DNA from: Bauldia sp.
GTDB lineage: Bacteria > Pseudomonadota > Alphaproteobacteria > Rhizobiales > Kaistiaceae
Direction of reading: 5' to 3'
Assembly: GCA_037200845.1 (NCBI GenBank)
Contig: JBBCGQ010000001.1
Location: 372,001 to 436,000, forward strand
DNA: 64,000 bases
Position 1 is the stretch's first letter. Each line of letters starts with the position of its first letter. Under the pieces are notes generated by a model. The model was given only the letters and a program-made list of their open reading frames with translations, was not told the DNA's origin and did no database searches. A program made the translations under genes and the position numbers. Shown here piece by piece: positions 16,820 through 25,412 of the stretch.

Positions 16820-17821
16820 TCAGAGCGCGAATCCCGCCTGCCGCGCCAGATCGGCCAACGCCACATGCGGTCGCGGCCCGATGTGCCCGATCACCTCCGC
16901 CGCCGCCATGTTGCCCAGCCGCGCCGCGTCCGTAAGGCTCAAGCCGCGTGTCACGGCATAGAGGAAGCCAGCGGCGAAAAGATCGCCCGCCCCGGTCAGG
17001 TCCACGATTTCATCGACCGGCGCGGTCGGCACCGACGTGACACCATCGGGCGTCACCACCAGCGCGCCATCGGCGCCGACTGTCACCGCCGTCAGCCCGC
17101 AATCCTGCCGCACCGCCGCCACGGCCGCATCGAGGCTCGAGGTCGTGTACAGCGACTTCACCTCGGAGTCGTTGGCGAAGAGGATGTCGACCGTGCGCGT
17201 GCGGATCAGGTCGAGGAACTCGGCGCGATAGCGGTCCACGCAGAACGCGTCCGACAGCGTAATCGAAACTTTGCGCCCGGCGGCATGCGCGATCTCGGCG
17301 GCGCGGCGGAAGGCTTTCTTCGCCTCCGGCGGATCCCAGAGATAGCCTTCGAGGTAGGTGACCGCCGAGGCCTGCACGACGTCGGCATCGATATCGGCGG
17401 GCGTGAGCATCTGGCAGGCGCCGAGATATGTGTTCATCGTCCGCTCGCCGTCGGGCGTAATCAGGATCATCGATTGCGCAGTGGGCGCGCCTTTCGGCAG
17501 CGGTGCCGTCGCGAAATGCACGCCGGTCCTCGCCATGTCGCTCTTGTAGAGATGACCGAGCGGATCGTCGGCGACCTTGCCGATGAAGGCGGCGCGGCCG
17601 CCGAGCGACGCGACGCCGGCGGCGGTGTTGCCGGCCGAGCCGCCGCTCCGCTCGATCGCGTCGGGGATATGCCGGTGCAGCGTCTGGGCGCGCGCCGCAT
17701 CGACGAGGTGCATCGTGCCCTTGGCGAGATTTTCCGACACGAGGAAATCGTCCTCGATGGTCGCCAGCACGTCGACGATGGCATTGCCGATGCCGAGCAC
17801 GTCGTAGCGGATTTCGGGCAT
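16820..17821 (-). CDS. Adenosine kinase (PfkB family sugar kinase)
   Basis: A 333-residue ribokinase-fold enzyme that most likely phosphorylates adenosine to AMP. The N terminus YDVLGIGNAIVDVLA and GGSAGNTAAGVASLGG form the substrate side. The C-terminal PfkB signature DLTGAGDLFAAGFLYAVTRG contains the catalytic aspartate and anion hole. The pattern is that of the adenosine kinase subgroup seen in Rhizobiales, but substrate is inferred from resemblance. ATG 17821; the neighbouring nth gene ends 37 nt upstream. Confidence 0.88.
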   Translation of the reverse strand: MPEIRYDVLGIGNAIVDVLATIEDDFLVSENLAKGTMHLVDAARAQTLHRHIPDAIERSGGSAGNTAAGVASLGGRAAFIGKVADDPLGHLYKSDMARTGVHFATAPLPKGAPTAQSMILITPDGERTMNTYLGACQMLTPADIDADVVQASAVTYLEGYLWDPPEAKKAFRRAAEIAHAAGRKVSITLSDAFCVDRYRAEFLDLIRTRTVDILFANDSEVKSLYTTSSLDAAVAAVRQDCGLTAVTVGADGALVVTPDGVTSVPTAPVDEIVDLTGAGDLFAAGFLYAVTRGLSLTDAARLGNMAAAEVIGHIGPRPHVALADLARQAGFAL

Positions 17822-17858
17822 GGGCAGCGGGCACTCGTCGGGCGGGAACGCGGCCGGA

Positions 17859-18590
17859 CTATACCGGCGAAGGCGGCAGGTGCAACGGCTGCGGCCCGCC
17901 GAAACCGAAGGCTTCCGGCGGCGTTTTGTCCGCAAATCGGCAGAGATCGGCGATCAGGCACTCCGGGCAGCGCGGCTTCCGCGCCACGCAGGTGTAGCGG
18001 CCGTGCAGGATCAGCCAGTGGTGCGCGTGGCTGAGGTACGTCTTGGGGATGCGCTGCTCGAGCCCGTCCTCGACCGCGCGGACGTCGTCGCCCTTCGCCA
18101 TGCCGGTGCGGTTGGCGACGCGGAAGATGTGCGTATCGACCGCGATGGTCGGCTCCCCGAACGCGACGTTCAGCACGACGTTGGCGGTCTTGCGCCCCAC
18201 ACCCGGCAGCGCCTCCAGCGCCTCGCGCGTGCGCGGCACGACGCCGCCGTGCTCGGCGACGAGAATCTGCGCCAGCCGCGCGACGTTCTTCGCCTTGGTG
18301 CGGTAGAGCCCGATCGTCTTGATCAGGTCGCGGATCTTCGCCTCGCCCAGCGCCGCCATCTTCGCCGGCGTATCGGCGCGCGCGAACAGCGCCGGCGTCG
18401 CCTTGTTGACGCCGGCGTCGGTCGCTTGCGCGGACAGGACGACGGCAACGAGCAGCGTGAACGGATCGCGGTAGTGGAGCTCGGTCCTAGGCGACGGCGA
18501 ATGTTGCTTGAAGCGGCGGAACGCCGTCGCGATGTCGGCGACAGGCATGTCGCCGTTGTCGAAATATTTCGGCTGCGGCGCTTTCTTCAA
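17859..18590 (-). CDS. nth: Endonuclease III
   Basis: A DNA glycosylase/AP lyase that removes oxidised pyrimidines. The helix-hairpin-helix LEALPGVGRKTANVVLN carries the catalytic lysine, VAFGEPTIAVDTHIFRVANR the catalytic aspartate, and the C-terminal 4Fe-4S loop has the exact C-x6-C-x2-C-x5-C spacing (CVARKPRCPECLIADLC). TTG 18590 would overlap the upstream stop as TTGA, a coupling seen several times in this window; ATG 18548 is the alternative and trims 14 residues. Confidence 0.95.
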   Translation of the reverse strand: MKKAPQPKYFDNGDMPVADIATAFRRFKQHSPSPRTELHYRDPFTLLVAVVLSAQATDAGVNKATPALFARADTPAKMAALGEAKIRDLIKTIGLYRTKAKNVARLAQILVAEHGGVVPRTREALEALPGVGRKTANVVLNVAFGEPTIAVDTHIFRVANRTGMAKGDDVRAVEDGLEQRIPKTYLSHAHHWLILHGRYTCVARKPRCPECLIADLCRFADKTPPEAFGFGGPQPLHLPPSPV

Positions 18591-18964
18591 TCGGGCACGT
18601 CGGGCGTGGCGACGGCGGCGGACGCGCCGCCTTCCAGCGTCGTGATGAAATCGACGAACAGAGCTGCGGCAACGCCGATCGCCACCAGCACCATGCCGAT
18701 CAGAAAGATGCGGATCGCAGCGCGATAGCGCGGCACCTCCAGGATGCGCGGATCGAGCAGCCGCGCCAGCGCCACCATCTCGAAGACGACGCCGACGGCG
18801 ATGGCCGACAGCGGCGCGAGATCCTTGAGCCCCCACGGGATCGGGTTGGCGCCCCAGGCGGTGAGGAAGCCCAGCGAAAAGGCGGTGAACACGCCGACGG
18901 CGGTGATGCTGCCGTGGCGGAAGGAAGATTCGATCCGCTCGACGCCGCGACTATCCGTCTCCAT
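18587..18964 (-). CDS. Small membrane protein upstream of nth
   Basis: About 125 residues with three predicted transmembrane helices (about residues 20-40, 48-70 and 85-108 from this start). ATG 18964 is chosen because GGGGAGG lies 8 nt before it; further upstream starts (18985, 19033) are possible but run towards or into the divergent DUF2244 gene. The stop overlaps the proposed nth start. I do not recognise a family. Confidence 0.72.
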   Translation of the reverse strand: METDSRGVERIESSFRHGSITAVGVFTAFSLGFLTAWGANPIPWGLKDLAPLSAIAVGVVFEMVALARLLDPRILEVPRYRAAIRIFLIGMVLVAIGVAAALFVDFITTLEGGASAAVATPDVPD

Positions 18965-19019
18965 TACGCCCGCCTCCCCGCCCATGATTCCGCCGCGCCT
19001 CCCTCTATAATCTTTGGGC

Positions 19020-19505
19020 ATGACTTCCGCCAACGCTCCCGCCGAGCCGCCGATCTACGCCGCCACCTTGCGACCGCACCGGTCGCTTGGCCGGCGCGGG
19101 CTGTTCGCGCTGATGGCCGTGCTGTCGGCGATGTCGCTGACGGTCGGGCTGATCTTCTGGTCTATCGGCGCATGGCCGGTCCCCGGCTTCCTCGGCCTCG
19201 ACGTGCTGCTGGTGTATGCGGCGTTCCGCCTGAGCTACCGCCAGGCGCGGGCGGCGGAGGAAATCCGCCTGTCGCGCTCGGCGCTGACGGTCAGGCGCAT
19301 CGCGCCGGACGGGACGGCGGCCGAGACCGGCCTCAATCCATACTGGGCGCGCTTCGAGGTCGACCGCCATCCGGAGTTCGGCATCCTCGGAATGGCGATC
19401 GCCTGGCAGGGTCATCGCCTCGCGATCGGCCGCTTCCTCGGTGCCGGCGAGCGCGAGAAATTCGCCCGCGAATTTTCCGCCGCGCTTGCCAAGGCACGCG
19501 CCTGA
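19020..19505 (+). CDS. DUF2244 domain membrane protein
   Basis: A 161-residue protein with two transmembrane helices (about residues 29-50 and 54-72) followed by a cytosolic beta-rich domain. The pattern (RPHRSLGRRG before the first helix, then FRLSYRQARAAEE after the second) fits DUF2244, a common alphaproteobacterial family often found near nth. Function is unknown. Its start lies about 55 bp from the divergent membrane-protein gene. Confidence 0.85.
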   Translation: MTSANAPAEPPIYAATLRPHRSLGRRGLFALMAVLSAMSLTVGLIFWSIGAWPVPGFLGLDVLLVYAAFRLSYRQARAAEEIRLSRSALTVRRIAPDGTAAETGLNPYWARFEVDRHPEFGILGMAIAWQGHRLAIGRFLGAGEREKFAREFSAALAKARA

Positions 19506-19574
19506 CGCGCAAGAAACGGGTGGTTGCCCGCGCCGTCCGCGTCTATCTCGGGCGCAGAACAAGGAGCAACCATC

Positions 19575-20483
19575 ATGGAACTCGCGCCGATGTCCGCCGC
19601 TCGTCTCACGCACCCGAAGAACGTCTCCGCCGCGCTCCGCGACGAGCATCCCTCCGACTACGCCGTCGTCTCGCGCGCCATCGAATTCATCTCACGCGAA
19701 TGGCGCGACCAGCCGTCGCTGGAAGCGATTGCGGCGCACGTCCGCAGGAAGCCGCTGACGCTGCAGAAGCTGTTCACGCGCTGGGCCGGCTTGTCGCCGA
19801 AAGGATTCCTGCAGGCGGTGACGCTCGATCATGCGCGCGGCCTCCTCGCCGATTCCGCCTCCGTGCTCGATGCGACGTATGAGCTCGGCCTCTCGGGGCC
19901 GGCGCGCCTGCACGATCTGTTCGTGACCCACGAGGCGATGACGCCCGGTGCCTACAAGGCGCGCGGCGAGGGCGTCACGATCCGCTATGGCTTCCATCCC
20001 TCGCCGTTCGGCACGGCGCTGGTCATGGTCACCGACTACGGCCTCGCCGGCCTCGCCTTCGCCGACGAGGGCGGCGAGAAGGCGGCGCTCGCCGACATGA
20101 CGGCGCGCTGGCCGAAGGCGACCTACGTCGAGGACTCGGCCGCGACGGTCGCGTACGTGCGGCGCATCTTCGACCGCCAGCAGTGGAAATCGGAGCAGCC
20201 GCTGCGCGTCATCATGATCGGCACCGACTTCGAGGTGAGCGTCTGGGAGACGCTGCTCAAGCTGCCGCTCGGCCGCGCCACGACCTACGGCGACATTGCC
20301 GCGCATCTCGGCCGGCCGACGGCGGCCCGCGCAGTTGGCGCCGCGGTAGGCAAGAACCCGATCTCCTTCGTGGTGCCCTGCCACCGCGTCATCGGCAAGG
20401 ATGGCGGGCTGCACGGGTATCACTGGGGCCTGACCCGCAAGCGCGCGATTCTCGGCTGGGAAGCTGGCGTTCTGAGCAGCTAG
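19575..20483 (+). CDS. Ada-like protein: AraC HTH plus O6-methylguanine-DNA methyltransferase
   Basis: A 302-residue protein. Residues about 30-115 form an AraC-type helix-turn-helix region. Residues about 145-300 are an O6-alkylguanine transferase with the methyl-accepting Cys269 in VVPCHRVIG. The N-terminal Ada domain with the zinc-bound Cys that takes methyl groups from phosphotriesters is missing, so the usual switch that makes Ada an activator is absent; it is therefore best seen as a repair protein with a DNA-binding module. ATG 19575 follows an AAGGAG ribosome site by 8 nt. Confidence 0.93.
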   Translation: MELAPMSAARLTHPKNVSAALRDEHPSDYAVVSRAIEFISREWRDQPSLEAIAAHVRRKPLTLQKLFTRWAGLSPKGFLQAVTLDHARGLLADSASVLDATYELGLSGPARLHDLFVTHEAMTPGAYKARGEGVTIRYGFHPSPFGTALVMVTDYGLAGLAFADEGGEKAALADMTARWPKATYVEDSAATVAYVRRIFDRQQWKSEQPLRVIMIGTDFEVSVWETLLKLPLGRATTYGDIAAHLGRPTAARAVGAAVGKNPISFVVPCHRVIGKDGGLHGYHWGLTRKRAILGWEAGVLSS

Positions 20484-20518
20484 CTATCTTAATTAGCCAT
20501 AGCGCTAACTAAGCTAGC
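20479..20518. terminator. Nested AT-rich inverted repeats between convergent genes
   Basis: GCTAGCT (20479-20485) pairs with AGCTAGC (20512-20518), and TTAGC pairs with GCTAA inside. The structure spans the 25-bp gap between the convergent ada-like and gpmA stops, and stands out for low GC. A two-way terminator is likely but no long T-tract is present. Confidence 0.4.
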
Positions 20519-21126
20519 GTCTCCTTGCTCGCCACCGTCGAGTCGGCGTTGAGCCGGTAGACCACCGGCACGCCGGTCGCGAGTTCCATCTTCACGATCT
20601 CGTCGGCGGTCAGCCCGTCGAGTGCCATGATCAGCGCGCGCAGCGAGTTGCCATGCGCGGCGATCAGCACCCGTTCGCCGCGCAGCACGTGCGGCTGGAT
20701 GGCGTGGATGTAATACGGCCAGACCCGCGCGCCGGTGTCGCGGAGCGACTCGCCGCCGGGCGGCGCCACCGCGTAGGCGCGGCGCCAGATGTGCACCTGA
20801 TCCTCGCCCCATTTCTTGCGCGCGTCATCCTTGTTGAGCCCGGTGAGGTCGCCGTAGTCGCGCTCGTTGAGCGCCACGTCGCGCGTCCCCGGCAGGTTCG
20901 CCTGGCCGAGCTCGCCGAGCATCAGGTCGAGCGAGCGCTGCGCCCGCTTCAGCACGGAGGTGAAGGTCAGGTCGAAGCCGAGACCCTTCGCCTTCAGCGT
21001 CCGCCCGGCGGTTTTCGCCTCCTCGACGCCGACGTCGGTAAGGTCGACGTCGCGCCAGCCGGTGAAAAGATTCTTGAGGTTCCATTCGCTCTGTCCATGG
21101 CGGACGAGCACGAGCAGGCGGTCCAT
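20509..21126 (-). CDS. gpmA: 2,3-bisphosphoglycerate-dependent phosphoglycerate mutase
   Basis: A 205-residue cofactor-dependent mutase that interconverts 3- and 2-phosphoglycerate in glycolysis. The phosphohistidine motif is [10 protein letters not shown] at the N terminus, [12 protein letters not shown] carries the substrate-binding acid, and [14 protein letters not shown] holds the second active-site histidine. It is a short alphaproteobacterial form, missing part of the C-terminal tail present in E. coli GpmA (250 residues). Starts at ATG 21126, 17 nt after the stop of the broken secreted-protein gene. Confidence 0.95.
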   Translation of the reverse strand: MDRLLVLVRHGQSEWNLKNLFTGWRDVDLTDVGVEEAKTAGRTLKAKGLGFDLTFTSVLKRAQRSLDLMLGELGQANLPGTRDVALNERDYGDLTGLNKDDARKKWGEDQVHIWRRAYAVAPPGGESLRDTGARVWPYYIHAIQPHVLRGERVLIAAHGNSLRALIMALDGLTADEIVKMELATGVPVVYRLNADSTVASKETLA

Positions 21127-21143
21127 CGTGTTTTCCGTTTCCG

Positions 21144-21753
21144 TCAGGGTTGGGTTCCGAGTTTCGTCAGTATGGCGCGCATCGTGGCGCGCGACGCCTC
21201 GTCGAATTCCGGCGATTGCAGCGGTCCCTGGTCGTCGGTCGACAGCGTGGTCATCTTGTCGGTGAGCGCGTCGCCGAGCACCGTCTCGTCGAAGCCGTTG
21301 CAACGCACGAAATGCGATTCAAAGCTTGGCCGGCCTTGCGCCCTGGTGGCGTAGGCGGTCGCGGCCGCTCTGGTTTCAAAGAATTGCGAGCCGACGGTGT
21401 CGGCGTCGATCACCGTCATCACGTCGAAATACGACGCGCCGATCTCGTCCTTGTCCGAGCTTGCCGTTGTCGTGCACACCTCGACGCGATCGGCGTCGAT
21501 GGTGCAGTTGCCCTCGCCGTAGCGTTCGTAGCGCAGCGTCCCGTCGGTCAGGAACGCCAACTTGTCGATCTCGTAGCCGACGAACGTGCCGTCCGGCTTC
21601 TGGCGGAAGAAGCTGTAGGCGCAGGCGAGCTGCGCATCTTCCGGGCTGACGTCGGCGGCCCTGGCTCGAGAAGAAGCCGGAGTAGGGATAATCCTGCGCG
21701 TGCGCCGGCAGCGCCATGAGCAGCAGAGCGAGGAACGCGGCGCGGCCAATCAT
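21144..21753 (-). pseudogene. Secreted protein with a single-base frameshift
   Basis: ATG 21753 overlaps the dapB stop as ATGA and opens a clear signal peptide ([18 protein letters not shown]) followed by QDYPYSGFFSS. That frame then turns into arginine-rich nonsense, while the frame one base over continues with well-formed sequence (AADVSPEDAQLACAYSFF and about 170 more residues, four cysteines) to 21144. The switch lies within about 21655-21672; removing one base from the GCCAGGGCCGCC stretch would restore a single protein of about 200 residues. It is either a pseudogene or a base-call error. The mature domain is not one I recognise. Confidence 0.75.
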
Positions 21754-22556
21754 AGGCCGAGCACGTCGGTCATGGAGTAGAGGCCGGGCTTGCGCCCGCG
21801 GCCCCACAGCGCGGCGCGGATGGCGCCGCGGGCGAAGAGTGCGCGGTCGCCCGCCTTGTGGGTGATCTCGATCGTCTCGCCGTCGCCGGCGAAGATCACG
21901 CTGTGCTCGCCGACGACCGAGCCGCCGCGGAGCGACGCAAAGCCGATGTCGCCACTCCGCCGCGCGTCGGCGATGCCGTCGCGGCCGCGGACGGAATGTG
22001 CGTCGAGTTCGATGCCGCGCCCCTCCGCCGCCGCGCGCCCGAGCATCAGCGCCGTGCCCGACGGCGCATCGACCTTGTGGCGATGATGCATCTCGAGAAT
22101 CTCGACGTCGAAGTCGGGCCCCAGCGCCTTCGCCGCCTGGCGCACGAGCCCGGCGACGAGATTGACGCCGACGCTCATGTTGCCCGACTTGATGATCGCC
22201 GCGTGCGGCGCCGCCGCCTTGATCTTCGCTTCCTCCGCCGGGCCGAGCCCGGTGGTGCCGATGACGTGAACGATGCGCGCCTGCGCCGCGAACTCGGCGT
22301 AGACGACGGTCGCGGCCGGCGTCGTGAAGTCGAGCACGCCCTCGGCCGCGGCGAACAGCGGCAGGGCGTCGGCGGTGATGGCGATGCCGTTCGGCCCGAT
22401 GCCGGCAAGCTCGCCGCTGTCCTTGCCGATATCCGGCGCGCCGCTGCGCTCGATCGCGCCGGCGAGCGTCACGCCCGGCGTCTCGGCGAGCAACCGGACG
22501 AGCGTGCGCCCCATGCGCCCGGCGGCGCCGACGACGAGCAGTCGCATGTCGGCCAT
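21750..22556 (-). CDS. dapB: 4-hydroxy-tetrahydrodipicolinate reductase
   Basis: A 268-residue NAD(P)H-dependent reductase in the diaminopimelate/lysine pathway. The dinucleotide-binding loop is [16 protein letters not shown], the conserved substrate motif is [16 protein letters not shown] with the catalytic histidine and lysine, and the C-terminal [20 protein letters not shown] closes the fold. ATG 22556 is the family-like start. It is translationally coupled to the secreted-protein gene that follows. Confidence 0.97.
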   Translation of the reverse strand: MADMRLLVVGAAGRMGRTLVRLLAETPGVTLAGAIERSGAPDIGKDSGELAGIGPNGIAITADALPLFAAAEGVLDFTTPAATVVYAEFAAQARIVHVIGTTGLGPAEEAKIKAAAPHAAIIKSGNMSVGVNLVAGLVRQAAKALGPDFDVEILEMHHRHKVDAPSGTALMLGRAAAEGRGIELDAHSVRGRDGIADARRSGDIGFASLRGGSVVGEHSVIFAGDGETIEITHKAGDRALFARGAIRAALWGRGRKPGLYSMTDVLGL

Positions 22557-22656
22557 TTCGTCTCGCTCCCTTGGTCGGGCGGGTATAGCCGCGCTGTTTG
22601 GCGAGGGCAACGCGGCGCAAATCAGGTTGCGCCTTGCCGCAACCTCCAATTAGTCA

Positions 22657-22676
22657 CCTCTCCCTCCAGGGAGAGG
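22657..22676. repeat. Isolated family A hairpin
   Basis: CCTCTCCCT/AGGGAGAGG with a 2-nt loop. The adjoining CCAATTAGTCA is, on the other strand, the same TGACTAATTGG that ends the element at 4.2 kb. This looks like one end of that element, so either a remnant or the minimal unit of the family. Confidence 0.65.
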
Positions 22677-22749
22677 GGATGAGATGAGAGGGCGAGGGGA
22701 GCGAGAATGAAGACGACAGGCCCGCGCTCCAGGTCTGTCGAGGTCGCGC

Positions 22750-23037
22750 TTACGTGCCCTCGACCACGACAATATCCGCCGTGGCGTGGCCGGCCCGCAG
22801 CTTCATGTTCGCCTTGTATTCCGCCGAGTTGAAGCAGGCGAGCGCGGTTTCGAAGTCTGGAAACTCGATCAGCACGTTGCGCGCCCGCCCCGTGCCTTCG
22901 ACCACCGCGTGTTTGCCGCCACGGGCGAGGAAGCGGCCGCCGAACTTGGCGAAGATCGCCGGGTTGCCCATGGCGTATTTCGCGTACTCGTCGGCGTTCG
23001 AAACGTCGACGCGGACGACCCAGTAGCCCTTGGCCAT
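22750..23037 (-). CDS. DUF1330 domain protein
   Basis: A 95-residue single-domain protein with the ferredoxin-like alpha/beta fold of DUF1330: GYWVVRVDVSNADEYAKY at the N terminus, FLARGGKHAVVEGT in the middle and FPDFETALACFNSAEY towards the end. The family is widespread and uncharacterised. It follows pyrF by 9 nt and is probably cotranscribed with it, a pairing common in Rhizobiales. Confidence 0.9.
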   Translation of the reverse strand: MAKGYWVVRVDVSNADEYAKYAMGNPAIFAKFGGRFLARGGKHAVVEGTGRARNVLIEFPDFETALACFNSAEYKANMKLRAGHATADIVVVEGT

Positions 23038-23046
23038 GTGTTGCTC

Positions 23047-23751
23047 CTAGTTGCCGGCGGCGAGTGCAATTTCGGCGACGATGGCGTCGGCCGCGGATTT
23101 CGGATCCGCCGCGGCGGTGACCGGCCGGCCGACGACGAGATAGTCGGCGCCGGCCTGGATCGCGGCAGCCGGCGTCGCGATGCGTTTCTGGTCGCCGGCG
23201 TCGCTGCCGCTCGGCCGTATCCCGGGGATGACCACTGCCATGTCCGGCCCGACGATGGTGCGCACCGCCGCGGTCTCGGCCGGCGAGGCGACGACGCCGT
23301 CCATGCCGGAGAGGCGCGCGTCGGCGGCGCGGAGCGCCACCAGCGACGCCAGCGTGCCGGCATAGCCGGCGTTGGCGAGATCGGATTGGTCCATCGAGGT
23401 CAGCACGGTGACGCCGAGCAGCTTCAGCCGCGCCGCGCCGCGCGCGCCGACCGCGGCGCGCATCGCCTGCGGGTAGCCGTGGATGGTGACGAAGGTCATG
23501 CCCATCGCCGCGATGCTCTGCACCGCGCCGGCAACGGTGTTGTCGATGTCGAGCAGCTTGACGTCGAGGAACACCTGCTTGCCCATGCGCACCAGCCGCT
23601 CGGCAAAGCCGAGGCCGCCGGCAAAGGTGAGCTGCAGCCCGACCTTGTAGAAGGTGACGCTGTCGCCGAGGCGGGCGACCATCGCTTCCGCCTCCGCGAC
23701 GCTTTTCACGTCGAGGGCGACGATCAGCCGGTCGCGCGCGGGAATCTTCAT
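23047..23751 (-). CDS. pyrF: Orotidine 5'-phosphate decarboxylase
   Basis: A 234-residue TIM-barrel enzyme that converts OMP to UMP, the last step of de novo pyrimidine synthesis. Visible motifs are [17 protein letters not shown], the catalytic Lys/Asp tetrad in [13 protein letters not shown], and the phosphate-binding loop [15 protein letters not shown]. Length is normal; ATG 23751. It heads the pyrF-DUF1330 transcription unit and diverges from the signal-peptidase-like gene. Confidence 0.96.
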   Translation of the reverse strand: MKIPARDRLIVALDVKSVAEAEAMVARLGDSVTFYKVGLQLTFAGGLGFAERLVRMGKQVFLDVKLLDIDNTVAGAVQSIAAMGMTFVTIHGYPQAMRAAVGARGAARLKLLGVTVLTSMDQSDLANAGYAGTLASLVALRAADARLSGMDGVVASPAETAAVRTIVGPDMAVVIPGIRPSGSDAGDQKRIATPAAAIQAGADYLVVGRPVTAAADPKSAADAIVAEIALAAGN

Positions 23752-23829
23752 GGTGCCGGCTTGTCGCGGATCGAGGCGCGAGCGTCAAGCGCTGGCGCCA
23801 CGGTTGTGCCTCACCTACCATCGCGCGCA

Positions 23830-24726
23830 ATGGGGGACGCCGCCGTGGAAGATTCGGAGACCGCGCCGCGCCGCTGGTGGGCCGCCGGCCTGTTCGCGAT
23901 CGCGAGCTTCGGCGCCGCCGGCTATCTCTACGTCGGCAGGCCGCGGCGGGCGCTCGTCGCGGCGCTGGTTTTCCTGGCTTTCAGCATCGCCACGACCACC
24001 GCGCTTGGCGGCCATCTGGCGCGGCCGGTGGTCTACTTCGCCACGTTCTTGCTGGAGGGCGCGGCCGAGCTGTTCTTCATCGTCGACAGCGCCCGCATCG
24101 CGCTCCACGAAACCGAATTCCGGCCGCAACCGTACAATCGGAATTGGGTCTACAGCGCGGTAGTTGCCGGCTTCGTGCTGCTGTCGCTGTTCGTGTTCAA
24201 GCCGGCGGTGCGCACGTTCTCGGTCGAGAGCGGATCGATGGCGCCGACGCTCATGGCCGGCGACTACATCCTCGTCGACGGCACCGCCCGCGCGCCCGAG
24301 CGCGGCACGCTCATTGCGATGGCGCTGCCGAGCGACCCGAGCATCGCCTATCTCCGCCGCGTCATCGGCCTGCCGGGCGACCGCGTGCAGATGTTGAACG
24401 GCGTACTGCAACTGAACGGCGCGCCGGCGACGCTGACCGGGACGGACATGCAGGTGCCGGGCGAGTACGGCACGGTCTACAGCGAGACGTTGCCCGGCGG
24501 CGCGACCCACCTTGTTCTCGACGAGCTGCAGAACGGAGTGAGCGACAACACGGCCTTGTTCGAGGTCCCCGCGGGTCGCTACTTCGTGCTCGGCGACAAT
24601 CGCGATAACGCGCAGGACAGCCGCATGCGCGAAGTCGGCGGCGTCCCGGCCGCGAACATCATCGGCACGGTCGGCGGCATCTACTGGTCGCGCGACAGGT
24701 CGCGCATCGGCACGACGCCGGAGTAG
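23830..24726 (+). CDS. Signal peptidase I-like protein with catalytic Lys replaced by Arg
   Basis: A 298-residue protein. Four transmembrane helices (about residues 17-34, 41-58, 66-88 and 108-124) precede an S26 signal-peptidase-like domain. The serine box is SGSMAPTL with Ser136 as nucleophile. In the next box, YLRRVIGLPGDRV, arginine 176 occupies the place of the general-base lysine of the standard (I/V)KR motif; the codon is CGC, two changes from AAA/AAG. The later GDNRDNAQDSR box is intact. The normal signal peptidase lies at 30.8 kb. It may be an altered peptidase, a substrate-binding paralogue or a decaying copy. Confidence 0.85.
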   Translation: MGDAAVEDSETAPRRWWAAGLFAIASFGAAGYLYVGRPRRALVAALVFLAFSIATTTALGGHLARPVVYFATFLLEGAAELFFIVDSARIALHETEFRPQPYNRNWVYSAVVAGFVLLSLFVFKPAVRTFSVESGSMAPTLMAGDYILVDGTARAPERGTLIAMALPSDPSIAYLRRVIGLPGDRVQMLNGVLQLNGAPATLTGTDMQVPGEYGTVYSETLPGGATHLVLDELQNGVSDNTALFEVPAGRYFVLGDNRDNAQDSRMREVGGVPAANIIGTVGGIYWSRDRSRIGTTPE

Positions 24727-24728
24727 CG

Positions 24729-25304
24729 CTAGTCGGCGAGGCGGCGCGCGAAATCGACGAGCTGGCGCGAGGCCGACTTCAGTGAGTGCATCGCGCCTTC
24801 GTCGATCAGGTCGCCGGATTCGTTGAAGGCGTGCTGCGCCATCGGCAACTCGACGCGCAGCGGAATGACGACGCCCTGCAGCCCGATGGCGACGATCTTG
24901 CGCAGTTCGATGATCGCCCGCGCGCCACCGTAGCGGCCGTCCGACGACGCGCCGAGGCAATAGACCTTGTGGCGATAGGGCAGGGTGCCGGTATGGCGCA
25001 GCCGGCTCACCCAGGCGATCGCGTTGGTGAGCAGTGGCGGCAGGCCGTGATTGTATTCCGGCGTCGAGATGAAGATGCCCTGGTTGGCGGCGATGAGCTG
25101 CGCCAGCCTGGTCGCGTTCTCCGGCACGCCCTTCTCCACCTCGAGGTCGCCGTTGAATATCGGCAGCGGGTAGTCGGCGAGCGAGATGGTGGTGACGTCG
25201 GCGTCGGCGAGCGCGATCTCCTTGGCCGCTGCTGCCGCAAGCTTGCCGGACAATGCGCCGGTGCGAATCGAGCCGGCGAATACAAGGATGCGGGCGGAGG
25301 GCAT
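24729..25304 (-). CDS. NADPH-dependent FMN reductase
   Basis: A 191-residue flavodoxin-like reductase. FMN-phosphate binding is through FAGSIRTGALSGKLA near the N terminus, and the second conserved loop is STPEYNHGLPPLLTNAIAW. The C-terminal part shows the CLGASSDGRYGGARA segment typical of the chromate/azo/quinone reductase branch. The electron acceptor in vivo is unknown. It is convergent with the signal-peptidase-like gene (2-nt gap). Confidence 0.9.
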   Translation of the reverse strand: MPSARILVFAGSIRTGALSGKLAAAAAKEIALADADVTTISLADYPLPIFNGDLEVEKGVPENATRLAQLIAANQGIFISTPEYNHGLPPLLTNAIAWVSRLRHTGTLPYRHKVYCLGASSDGRYGGARAIIELRKIVAIGLQGVVIPLRVELPMAQHAFNESGDLIDEGAMHSLKSASRQLVDFARRLAD

Positions 25305-25412
25305 GGGCGGGTTCCGGTAGAAGAACGCGTCGATCGACGAAAGCAGCTAGCGCCCCCATCCCCTAACGACAGGTGACCAATTGCTAACCGCTTTGTGCGC
25401 TTGGTTCAAACC

